Shown: positions 1 through 9,855 of the stretch, piece by piece | How positions within the stretch are numbered: the first letter of the stretch is position 1 | How the letters are laid out: every line of letters begins with the position of its first letter | Assembly (NCBI GenBank): GCA_014529385.2 | Contig: CM043959.1 | Coordinates: 13,548,809 to 13,612,808, forward strand | Length of the DNA stretch: 64,000 nucleotides | Origin: Adiantum capillus-veneris | Taxonomy: Eukaryota > Streptophyta > Polypodiopsida > Polypodiales > Pteridaceae | Direction of reading: 5' to 3' | Made by a program: the position numbers and the translations under genes | Notes under the pieces: generated by a model | Seen by the model: the letters and a program-made list of their open reading frames with translations, nothing else | The model's database searches: none | Told to the model about the DNA's origin: nothing

Positions 1-2
1 AA

Positions 3-14
3 TGATATCAGAGC
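3..14 (+). other. Primer-binding site of an LTR-A lying upstream of the window
   Basis: TGATATCAGAGC, one change from the Met-tRNA-type site TGGTATCAGAGC. The LTR it belongs to lies left of base 1. It fixes the phase of the array: the window opens at the A leader. Confidence 0.7.
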
Positions 15-528
15 TTCTTGTTTGAAGAAAATTAGCAATCAAAAACAAATTTTAAGGATGGATTTTTAAATTTGCAGAATCGAGTTTGCAAATCAAGGCT
101 AGTCAACAGTTAATTGAAAAACAGCCCATTAATTCCACTTAACAACCATCAAGATTCAACAAGGGAAGAAAAGAATCAGCTCTTGAAGAATTTGTTTGAG
201 TCAATCAGTGATTCCCGTTCTACATCAAAGGCTTCGATTGAGAGATTGGAGACCAAGTATAGATCATAGTGAAGAACCATGCACACTTGTAAATCAAGAA
301 GAGCAACTCATTCGTGACCAAATATTTGATCATGAAAGCACCACTGCATGCACTAGCATAGTTCATAATCGTTATCTTTTGATTTTAAAGTTCCACCCTA
401 GAGAAGATGCTAAATGGATGCCTTTTTTCCCAAAACTCTCAAAATCTTCTTCCCACCTTTTGTCACTGATGGTCCAAGTAATTCTCTACTGAGCAACTAA
501 GGATAGATGCTAACCCTAGAGTAAGAGG
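15..528 (+). repeat. A-type leader, unit 1
   Basis: Non-coding internal segment between the primer site of the upstream LTR-A and LTR-B at 529. It begins TTCTTGTTTGAAG and ends in the purine-rich pre-LTR sequence TAGAGTAAGAG, probably a degenerate polypurine tract. Short reading frames here are not supported as genes because other copies break them. Confidence 0.65.
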
Positions 529-1211
529 TGTTACGAGACTCTCCACCCTCTTGTTGTGTATGGTCAACTACAATTAGGATAGCTGGAGCGTAATGGATAA
601 TTATTGTGTTGTCTTTCTATTTTGTTCTAATGGTGAGTTGATGACTTGTAGATTAGAATTCTAGGATTTGACGAGAAGGTTTTGGCAACAAATAAATTCC
701 TTGGCCATTTTATATTTGCACAGTGTTTGAGATCTTTTATCAATAAGTCACTATGACTGCTTTGTAAATAGGATAGTGAGAACGCACCTTAAGAGAGTCA
801 TGCAATAAGTGATATGCTCCACTCGTATAAAGTGGAACTAAGTGTAAAAGAGGGATCTCCAATTTTATGGCACCAACCAGTAATATCAAATATTACCAAA
901 CTCCACAAGAAGTGCCGTGGAGTTTGGGGCTACAATCTTTAATCCATTCTTGTGCAGATGCTCTCAATTTTTCCCTTTTCCCTCTCTTACTCTTTGTCTT
1001 GGGTTATGGAGCTTCTCTGTGTCATCCTCTTGTGTGTAAGAGTTTGTCCTCTTGTTTTCTCTGTGTACTATTATGTGTAGATATGTCAACATCTCCATCC
1101 CTTCTCTCTATGTCAACATCAACCCTTCTAGATCTCTCTTTTTTCCCTTCTCCACAAGGTCAATGGTTGTATTTCATAGCCAAGCGTAGAAGCCCACCTT
1201 TGACTCCAGAA
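529..1211 (+). repeat. LTR-B copy 1
   Basis: 683 bp, starting TGTTACGAGACTC. The expected end CCAACA is mutated to CCAGAA. Primer site TGGTATTTGAGC at 1213-1224. Contains the TATTTGCACAGTGTTTGAG block and the CCAAACTCCAC inverted repeat shared by all LTRs of the array. Confidence 0.8.
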
Positions 1212-1224
1212 ATGGTATTTGAGC

Positions 1225-2298
1225 TTCTGGTTTGAGGAAAATCGGAATCAAAAACAAATTTTAAGGATTGATTCTCAAATTTACAAAATTGAGTTTGCAA
1301 ATCAAGGCTAATTGGCAATTAATTGGAAAACTGCCCATCAATTTTGCTTAACAACCATCAAGATTTGACAGGGAAAGAAAAGAATCAGATCTTGAAGAAT
1401 TTGTTTGAGTCAATTGGTGATTTCGGTTAGACATCAGAAAAGGGAGCTTGGAAAGTAACAATTTTGGCTTAAGTGTAGAAGAGATGGAGATCAAGGCTTC
1501 AATTCAGAGATTGGAAGCTATAAGGATTACCTATAAGGCCCCTATTGAACTGCAGAGTTGGCCGCCCAAATTGTAACAAAGACCTATTCTCACCCCCTCT
1601 CCTTTAGTTGATTAATCCCTCTCTATCATGGTCAACTTAAGGACCGGATCTTTGTTTAAGATATCTTTAGACTACGTGTGCTTCCAAAGAGAATTATCAG
1701 TGACACGGATGTAAAGTTCACTTCCAAGTTTTGGAAGTCTCTATTTGAAGCTTTAGGAACACAACTATTCTTTAGCTCGGCATATCATCCTCAGACAAAC
1801 GGATAGACAGAACGGTTCACCAAGTAATTGAAGACATCCTTTGAGCTTATTGCAATAGAGAACCCTGCAAGTGGATTCAATTTCTTCTTCCCTTGGTAGA
1901 ATTTTCCTATGACTCCTCTTTCCATAAAAGCATTGGGATGTCACCTTTCAATGCTCTATATGGGCATGAATGCATATCACCATTGATTTTTTTTGACCCC
2001 ACTATAAGGGTAGAAGCCTCAAAGAAAATGCTGGAGGAAATGGAAGCCTAGACCAAAGCCATACGACAAGATATTCAGGCAGATAAGGATCGTCAAAATC
2101 ATTATGCATACCAAAAATGATCCGATCAAATCATCAAACAAGGAGACTATCTCTGGGCAAATTCAACAATCTTAGTCCTCAATATTATGGTCCTTATAAA
2201 ATAATCAAGGTCCTTAGTGATCAAGCCTACAAATTAAAGTTTCCCAAACATAGTTCATTATCTATTTCATGTCAACCTACTAAAACCCTACATCCTAA
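1225..2298 (+). pseudogene. B-type leader and integrase remnant, unit 1
   Basis: Leader to about 1641, then a junction that skips the RNase H to integrase linker and the zinc-binding part of integrase. The core follows: [12 protein letters not shown] is readable near 1681-1719 and PQTNG-stop-TE near 1788-1812, so the second Asp and the Glu of the DDE triad can be seen. After this come SFHKSIGMSPFNALYGHEC and a GPY/F-type C-terminal module (YYGPYKIIKVLSDQAYKLK, about 2180-2245). Stops include TAG at 2049-2051. RT, RNase H and the first catalytic Asp are absent. Family knowledge: Ty3/gypsy integrase. The copy is dead. Confidence 0.75.
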
Positions 2299-2806
2299 AT
2301 TCCTCGGCCACTTTATATTTGCACAGTGTTTGAGATCTTTTATCAATGAGCCACTATGGCTGCTTTGTAAATAGGATAGTGAGAACTCACCTTAAAAGGG
2401 TCATGCAATAAGTGATATGCTCCAATCATAACTTAAGTGGAACTAAGTGTCAAAGAGGGGCCTCCAGATTTTTGGCACCAACAAGTACTATCAAATATTA
2501 AATACCAAACTCCACAAGAGGTGCCATGGAGTTTGGGGCTAAGGCCATTCGTGTATAGATTTTTCCCTTTCCCCTCTCTTACCTTATGTCTTGGGCTATG
2601 AAGCTTCTCTGTGTCATCCTCTTGTGTGTAAGAGTCTGTCCCTTTGTTTTCTTTGTGTATTATTATGTGTAGATATGTCAACATCTCCATCCCTTCTGTC
2701 TATGTCTACATCAACCCTTCTAGATCTCTCTTTTCCCTTCTCCACATGGCAAGGTCAATGGTTGTATTTAATGGCCAAGTGTGGAAGCCCGCCCTTGACC
2801 CCAACA
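2299..2806 (+). repeat. LTR-C copy 1, 5'-truncated
   Basis: About 508 bp. It starts in the middle of the LTR at ATTCCTCGGCCA, fused directly to the end of pol, without the TGTTAC start or a polypurine tract. Ends CCCCAACA; primer site TGGTATCAAAGC at 2808-2819. Confidence 0.75.
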
Positions 2807-2819
2807 GTGGTATCAAAGC

Positions 2820-4675
2820 TTCTGGTCTAAAGAAAATCGGTAATCAAAATCCAGTTTGAAGGATGAATTTTCTAATTTGCATAATAAAGTTTGGGTATCA
2901 AGGCTGATTAGCAATTAATTGAAAAAAATGGCCCATCAATTCCGCTTAACGATCATCAATATTCAACAAGGGAAGAAAAAAATTAGCTCTTGAAGAATTT
3001 GTTTGAGTCAATCGGTGATTCCGATTCGACATAAAAAATGGGAGCTTGAAAAGTAATTATTTTGGCCTAAGTGTAGAAGATATGGAAGATCAAGGCTCCG
3101 ATAGCGAGATTAAAAGCTACAAGGATTACCCATGACATCTCACTCCATGTTGCAAGCTCCAATCTAAGATAGCTGACAATATTGAAATATAGTGTTCAAA
3201 CCGTTGAAGTAGTACTCGGTTACCTTTCTGAAACCCTGTGTGACGAACCATTACACACACATATGGCTCGACTTTGACCTGCACAAAATCAGGCCATGTA
3301 ACCATCAAAGTGGTCTCCCAGAGCTCTTGAACTAGTTGTCCTTCATACTCGTGGGCCAACGAAGAGGCGGTTGGTTGCCATCAATATGTGAGCACTTGGC
3401 GCTGTTGCTGCTGCTCGTTAACTGATTTCTTTTCAAAACTCTTTCCGACCTTAGTTTCACACAAAAGGTGAGGCCACTATTGAACTGCAAAGTTGGCCAC
3501 CCAAATTTTAACAAAGACCTATTCACCCCCTCTCCTTTACTTGATTAAGCCCTCTCTATCGTGGTCGACCCTTGCCGGTTGCGTACCCCCCAAAACTTTG
3601 ACTAATCACTTGAATTACATCGTATATGCTATGAGACACGATGGCTTTTACTCTAAAAAATTGTACGCATGTTTTCTTGATTTTACTAGCTATCCAACTA
3701 AACCTATCAGACTATTTATTCTATGTTACCAGGTAAGAGTATCTTGACACCAGGTGATGATCCAACTCTAGAATTTTGACTCTTCTTGTACTAGAAAATC
3801 ACTCATTGTGTAAAGAATTTGAAAATTTATACTTTCTTTTATATGACTAACACCACACATGAGCAGTTGTACTTTTTCTCTCTGTTTTTGCAGATGACAC
3901 AAAACACAACTAGTACCACTTCTTAGCAAACTGTTGTTGCCAACAGTTTCAAATTGACTACATGGGACAGTGTACAAGATGAAGCCTATCCAAACATTCA
4001 AATGAATAAACTGTTAACTTTCAATTGTTTGAACTCTTATTTTTTGACAAAAAGTCAAAAGCTATGTTATACAATTGCTACTAGACTTGTATCATTAATT
4101 AAGTTACTGTTACTATGCTAACTAAATTTGAGAATAGAGAAAGAAACCTGTGTGCCCTATGAAATACCCATTATTTATACCTAAGTATTCCTAAGAAGTG
4201 CAATTCAACAAGAAAATAAGGTACGGCATATTTTTCGATTCTATACATTGTAACATCGGGCCACTAGTCCCATGAGGTACTATGTTTTTGAGTGAAGTAT
4301 TTCTTTTTCGATATTCCCATTTGTGGACACTCTTTGTGTCCCTTCTCTGTAGAGTTTGAATACAAGATATGCTAGTTAGGAGGATTGTTAAAATTTTGTC
4401 CATTCTCCATGCCCTCAGCTCATCCTTGGATAGTCACTATATGTTGGGTTATGGTGTAATGCCCAAGCATATTTAAAAGTGGTATGTAACCTTGTAATGT
4501 ATTTAATAGTTAATTACCTTCACGTTGACACATTCACAATGCATTTCATAGTGGTTTATTACAACTCTTTCGAGGACCCCTACCTACATGTCATAATGAA
4601 GAACCGTCCACACTTGTAAATCAAGAAGAGAAACTCATTCTTGACCAAATAGTTGATCATGAAACCCACCAAATA
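2820..4675 (+). repeat. C-type leader with long segment X, unit 1
   Basis: A leader homologous to the B leader runs to about 3570 (ends near CTATCGTGGTCGACC). Segment X, about 3571-4595, has no similarity that I recognise to retroelement genes. It holds an intron-like stretch at 3733-3893: CAG|GTAAGAGT donor, then a pyrimidine-rich tract and TTTTTGCAG|ATG acceptor. The frame after ATG 3894 meets TAG at 3924-3926 and then stays open for about 50 codons. From about 4596 the sequence is again leader-like. At 4676 it jumps straight into integrase, so LTR-A and LTR-B are missing from this unit. Confidence 0.6.
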
Positions 4676-5078
4676 GATGTCAGCTTTGAATGCTCTATAT
4701 GGGCATGAATGCATATCACCATTGAATTTTTTTTACTCTACTATAAGGGTAGAAGCCTCAAAGAAAATGCTGGAGGAAATGGCAGCCTAGACCAAAGCCA
4801 TACGACAAGAATTTCAGGCAGATAAGGGTCGTTAAAAGCATTATGCAGACAAAAAATGATCCAATCAAATCTTCAAACAAGGAGACAAGGTCTTTCTATG
4901 AGTGCATCCAAAAAGAAGCAATCTATCTCTGGAAAATTCAAAAATCTTAGTCCTCGATATTATGGTCCTTATGAAATAATCAAGGTCCTTAGTGTTCAAG
5001 CCTACAAATTAAAGATATCCAAACATATTAAAGTTCATTATGTATTTCATGTCAACCTACTAAAACCCTACATCCGAA
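4676..5078 (+). pseudogene. Integrase C-terminal remnant, unit 2
   Basis: Only the end of integrase remains: NALYGHEC near 4687-4710, TAG at 4788-4790 in the position shared by all units, and the GPY/F module YYGPYEIIKVLSVQAYKLK (within 4856-5080). It is joined upstream to segment X and downstream to LTR-C without a stop at the junction. Nearly identical to the matching part of the copy at 11260-11666. Confidence 0.7.
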
Positions 5079-5592
5079 ATTCCTCGGCCATTTTATATTT
5101 GCACAGTGTTTGAGATCTTTTATCAATGAGCCACTATGGCTGCTTTGTAAATAGGATAGTGAGAACTCTTAAAAGGGTCATGCAATAAGTGATATCCTCC
5201 AATCATAACTTAAGTGGAACTAAGTGTCAAACAGGGGCCTCCAAATTTTTGGCACCAACAAGTAATATCAAATATTAAATATCAAACTCCACAAGAGATG
5301 GCATGCAGTTTGGGACTAAGGCCATTCTTGTGTAGATGCTCTCACGTTTTCCCTTTCCCCTCTCTTACCCTATGTCTTGGGCTATGGATCTTCTCTGTGT
5401 CATCCTCTTGTGTGTAAGAGTTTGTCCCCTTGTTTTCTTTGTGTATTATGTTGTGTAGATGTGTCAACATCTCCATCCCTTCTCTCTATGTCCACATCAA
5501 CCCTTCTAGATCTCTCTTTTTCGTTCTGCACATGGCAAGGTCAATGGTTGTATTTAATGGCCAAGTGTGGAAGCCCACCCTTGACCCCAACA
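5079..5592 (+). repeat. LTR-C copy 2, 5'-truncated
   Basis: About 514 bp with the same fusion point to pol as the other C copies (CCGAAATTCCTCGG). Primer site TGGTATCAACGC at 5594-5605, the variant typical of the short-X units. Confidence 0.75.
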
Positions 5593-5605
5593 GTGGTATC
5601 AACGC

Positions 5606-6603
5606 TTTTGGTCTAAAGAAAATCGGCAATCAAAATTCAATTTGAGTCAATCAGTGATTCCGGTTCGACATAAAAAATGGGATCTTGGAAAGTAATTATT
5701 TTGGGCTAAGTGTAGAAGAAATGGAAGATCAAGGCTTCGATTAAGAGATTGGAAGCTACAAGAATTACCCATGACATCTCGGTCCATGTTGCAAGCTCCA
5801 ATTTAAGATAGATGACAATATTGAAATATATTTTTCAAACGGTTGAAGTAGTACTCGGTTACCTTTCTGAAACCCTCTGTGACCAACCAGGCCTGACACA
5901 CACATATGGCTTGACTCTGACCTGCACAAAACCAGGCTATTAACCCTTCTTCTACTAGAAAATCACTCATCGTGTAAAATTTATTCAAATTTATACTTTC
6001 TTTTATATGACTAACACCACACATGAGCAGTTGTACTTTTTCTCTCTCTTTTTGCAGATGACACAAAACACAACTAGAACCACTTCTTAGCAAACTATCG
6101 TTGCCAACATCTTCAAATTGACTACATGGGACACTGTACAAGATGAAGCCTATCCAAACTTTCAAATCAATAAACTTTTAACTTTCAATTGGTTGAACTT
6201 CTATTGGAGAAAAAGTCAAAAGCCATGTTATACAGTTGCTACTAGACTTGTATCATTAATTAATTTATTGTTACTATGCTAACTCGATTTGAGAATAGAG
6301 ACAGAAACCTGTGTGCCCTATGCATACAATACACCATTATTTTTACCTAAGTATTTCCGAAAGAAGTGCAATTCAACAAGAAAATAAGGTACTGCATATT
6401 TTTCCATCTAGATACATTGTAACATCGGGCCACTAGTCCCATGAGGTACTATGTTTTTGAGTGAAGTATTTCTTTTTTGATATTTCCATTTGTGGACACT
6501 CTTTGTGTCCCTTCTCTGTAGAGTTTTAATACAAGATATGCTAGACAGAAATAGTTGATCATGAAACCACCACTGCACGCACTAACATGGTTCATAATTG
6601 TTA
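5606..6603 (+). repeat. C-type leader with short segment X, unit 2
   Basis: Leader to about 5938, then a deletion junction (CAGGC|TATTAACC) that removes the first half of X including the exon-like part and the splice donor. The acceptor-like TTTTTGCAGATGACAC is kept at about 6050-6065. A second deletion near 6545 (GCTAGACAG|AAATAG) removes the X 3' end. At 6603 it is fused to the middle of LTR-A. Confidence 0.6.
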
Positions 6604-6863
6604 GCCACTACGGCTGCTTTGTAAATAGGATAGTGAGAACTCACCTTAAGAGGGTCATGCAATAAGTGATATGCTCCACTTAAAACAAAAGTAAAACTAA
6701 GTGTAAAAGAGGGGCCTCCAAATTTTTGGCACCAACAAATAATATCACATATTAAATACCAAACTCCACAAGAGGTGCCGTGGAGTTTTTGGCTAAGGCC
6801 ATTCTTGTGTAGATGCTCTCAAATTTTTTTCCCTCTCTTACCCTATGTCTTGGGTTACAGATC

Positions 6864-6868
6864 TCCTT
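6864..6868. other. Target-site duplication TCCTT, left copy
   Basis: Direct repeat with 8475-8479, flanking the solo LTR. Five bases is the size made by most plant LTR-retrotransposon integrases. Confidence 0.75.
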
Positions 6869-8474
6869 TGTCATAAAATCTAATATGTAATATCTTACCA
6901 ACCCAAATGATTTTCTCATATTAAATTGATCACTTAATGTGGGAGAATAAACGGGAACAAGTGTTAAGATATAGACATGTGCTTATAGATCTATCTCAAC
7001 ACGGGGCCAATGGTAAAGGGGCCCAAATGGGATATGGTCTATCATAGAGCAAGGCTAAAAAATGGAGCATAAGACCTTAGGGTTAGCTTCATTGAAGACC
7101 TCCAATAATGTGTGTAAAAGGCCTTTGACCTTAGGTAAGCTAGGGATGAGCTTGAGGTGCGGGAACCTGACCCAGCTCGAGGTGCTTGTCCTGCTTGTCA
7201 TGCTTGATCACTAAGGTGCTTGAGGTGCTTAATTATTGAGATGCTTGAGGTGCTTGACATGCTTGAGATGCTAGGGTTGCACTTGAGGTGAGAACCCAAC
7301 CCAAGGTTAAAGTGCTTATGAGCCAACCTTGTGGTGGGAACTGGGCCTATGCATGAGGGGCTGAGGTTTCAAAAAGTCAAAGATTCAATCCCTACAAGGA
7401 GGGGGAGAGCCCTACATGAGGTGGGATGAGAGAGAACATCCACACACTCACACAAGGCATGCATGGTACAAAGAAAGCAAAAGGGACACTTGTCAAGTTC
7501 CTCCTCATGTTGCCCTTATAGTGTGCCTGAAGCCTATTGGTTGGCCACCCAAGGGGTCCAATAATAATTTAGGAGATTTAATTAATTGATTTAGCATTTA
7601 TCTAGCCCTCTCTCTCAAAGGGGAAAGGGGGACACTTGTCTCAAGGCTACCCTTGCTGCTTGGAATGCCTCCTTCTTATGATTGGCTAGGCTTGGAGGGG
7701 TTTAATGAGCTTCAAGCATGAGCTACAAGGGGGGGTCGACCCAAGCAAGCTAGGGGGTTGATTAGGGGTTATACTCACCCACACACACTCACAAACACTC
7801 TCATTGTGTGCTATGCAAAGTGCAAGAGCTCCCTCTCCTTCTCCAAGCAAGTAGAGGTTGAGAGCCTATACCAAGACTCTTGGATATGGAGTGCAAATCC
7901 AACCAAGAGCCATGCTTCAATGCTTAAGCTTGAAATCTCCTTCTTCTTCATTACTATGCTATTATGTATGCTAGCAACAAGAGTTATGATAAGTGAGGAA
8001 CTAATTCTTTCTCCTACGAAATGTTTCTTCTTCCTCTTCCCTACCCTCATTCCCTGCTAGCTCTCTCCACCTTTGAAGGTGTTTGAGGTCTTGGGACTGA
8101 GGCTTGGGATAGTTAAAGATTTCTTCAAGTTTATGTTATGTTTGTGATGCATGAAGCTTTCCATCTTCATTGCATCATCTAGGTCACAAGGAACACAAAG
8201 ATTGTATTGTAACAAGTCTCTCTTAATGGGAGAAATCATAATACAAATGCCTATTGGAGGGGGGACCGGCTCCACATAAATCCGGTCCTCAACTGTTGTC
8301 ATGTTCTCTAAATTCTCTCTCTTGCAAAAGTATTGTTCATGCCAAGTTAACTAATTGCTATGATTATGTTGCTATCTTCAATTATGTTCACCCGCTATGC
8401 TCACAAAGTCATTTCTCAAAAGTACTCTCATTAATTTCTGCTACTCTCAAATTAAATAGGCCAATTCCATTACA
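6869..8474. mobile_element. Solo LTR of an unrelated LTR retrotransposon
   Basis: 1606 bp bounded by TGTCAT and ATTACA, flanked by the 5 bp direct repeat TCCTT at 6864-6868 and 8475-8479. Removing it and one TCCTT restores the LTR-A sequence found elsewhere in the array, so both ends are firm. There is no primer site, gag or pol inside, which is the form left by recombination between two LTRs. It contains a run of TGCTTGAGGTGC-like repeats (about 7180-7275) and CAAT-like ATTGGTTGG. Orientation is uncertain. Short reading frames on both strands (7758-8060, 7811-8050) overlap each other and match nothing I know. Confidence 0.75.
7180..7275. repeat. Degenerate TGCTTGAGGTGC minisatellite inside the solo LTR
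   Basis: TGCTTGAGGTGCTT and close variants (TGCTTGTCCTGCTTG, TGCTTGACATGCTTGAG) follow one another several times. The periodicity is irregular. Confidence 0.55.
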
Positions 8475-8479
8475 TCCTT
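8475..8479. other. Target-site duplication TCCTT, right copy
   Basis: Matches 6864-6868; the LTR-A sequence resumes here with TCCTTTGTGTCATTCTC. Confidence 0.75.
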
Positions 8480-8656
8480 TGTGTCATTCTCTTGTGTGTA
8501 AGAGTTTGTCCCCTTCTTTTCTTTGTGTACTAGTATGTGTAGATATGTTTACATCTCCATCCTTATCTCTATGGCAACATCAACCCTTCTATCTCTCTCT
8601 TTTCCCTTCTCCACATGGTGGAAGCCCAACCTTGACCCCAACAATGGTATCAGAGC

Positions 8657-9165
8657 TTCTTGTTTGAAGAAAATTAGCAATCAAAAACAAATTTTAAGGA
8701 TGGGTTTTTATATTTGCAGAATCGAGTTTGCAAATCAAGGCTAATCGACAATTAATTGAAAAACAACCCATTAATTCCACTTAACAATCATCAAGATTCA
8801 ACAAGGGAAGAAAAGAATCAGCTCTTGAAGAATTTGTTTGAGTCAATCAATGATTCCAGTTTTACATCGGAAAAGGGAGCTCGGAAAGTGACGATTTTGG
8901 CTTACGTGTAGAAGACATGGGAGACCAAGGCTCCGATTGAGAGATTGGAGACCAAGTATACATCATAATGAAAGCACCACTGCACGCACTAGCATAGTTC
9001 ATAATCGTTATCTTTTGATTTTATAATTCCACCCTAGAGAGGATGCTAAATGGCTGCCTTTTTTTTTCCAAAACTCTCAAAATCTTCTACACACCTTTTG
9101 TCACTGACGGTCCACGTAATTCTCTACTGAGCAACTAAGGTAGTTGCTAATCCTAGAGTAAGAGA
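8657..9165 (+). repeat. A-type leader, unit 2
   Basis: Non-coding link between LTR-A and LTR-B. Compared with the A leaders at 13997 and 19373 it lacks a short block in its second half (CATCATAATGAA is followed directly by AGCACCACTGC). Ends at the purine-rich pre-LTR run before 9166. Confidence 0.65.
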
Positions 9166-9842
9166 TGTTAGAGACTCTCCACCCTCTTGTTGTATATGGT
9201 CAACTACAATTTGGATAGCTGAGCGTAATGGATAATTATTGTGTTGTCTTTCTATTTTGTTCTAATGGTGAGTTGATGACTTGTAGATTAGAATTCTAGG
9301 ATTTGACGAGAAGGTGTTGGCAACAAATAAATTCCTTGGCCATTTTATATTTGCACAGTGTTTGAGATCTTTTATCAATAAGTCACTATGACTGCTTTGT
9401 AAATAGGATAGTGAGAACTCACCTTAAGAGAGTCATGCAATAAGTGATATGCTCCACTCGTATAATGTGAAACTAAGTGTAAAAGAGGGACCTCCAATTT
9501 TCTGGCACCAACAAGTGATACCAAATATTACCAAACTCCACAAGAGGTGCCGTGGAGTTTGGGGATACAATCTTTAAGCCATTCTTGTGCAGATGCTCTC
9601 AAATTTTTCCTCTTCCCTCTCTTACCCTTTGTCTTGGGTTATGGAGCTTCTCTGTGTCATCCTCTTGTGTGTAAGAGTTTGTCCTCTTGTTTTCTATGTG
9701 TACTATAATGTCAACATCTCCATCCCTTCTCTTTATGTCAACATCAACCCATTCTAGATCTTTCTTTTTTCCCTTCTCCACATGGCAAGGTCAATGGTTG
9801 TATTTCATAGCCAAGCGTAGAAGCCCACCTTTGACCCCAACA
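9166..9842 (+). repeat. LTR-B copy 2
   Basis: 677 bp, TGTTAGAGACTC to CCCCAACA; primer site TGGTATTTGAGC at 9844-9855. Good reference copy for the array LTR. Confidence 0.8.
9531..9562 (+). promoter_or_regulatory. Inverted repeat (possible RNA hairpin) in the LTR, reference copy
   Basis: CCAAACTCCAC (9531-9541), a ten-base loop, then GTGGAGTTTGG (9552-9562): a perfect 11 bp stem. In A, C and most B copies it lies just after TATTAAATACC, which could be a TATA element, so the stem would sit near the 5' end of an LTR transcript. Present with small changes in the A, B and C LTRs and in the LTR of the nested minus-strand element. The role in transcription is inference. Confidence 0.5.
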
Positions 9843-9855
9843 ATGGTATTTGAGC

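Larger units (their letters stand above)
6604..8643 (+). repeat. LTR-A copy 2, split by a solo LTR
   Basis: LTR-A in two pieces, 6604-6868 and 8475-8643, separated by the insertion at 6869-8474. The left piece begins at GCCACTACGGCTGC, so the first part of the LTR (TGTTAC...) was lost by a separate deletion. Ends CCCCAACA; primer site TGGTATCAGAGC at 8645-8656. Confidence 0.75.

Noticed and set aside
1013-1235. A recurring reading frame in the LTRs beginning MSTSPSLLSMSTSTLLDL or similar, seen in over 20 places
   Set aside because: It lies in the LTR transcript leader and terminus region, overlaps other frames on both strands, and looks conserved only because the DNA copies are nearly identical. 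No start context or domain.
7758-8060. Overlapping plus and minus frames of 100 and 79 codons inside the solo LTR
   Set aside because: Chance open frames in an LTR; low complexity, no domain, mutually overlapping.
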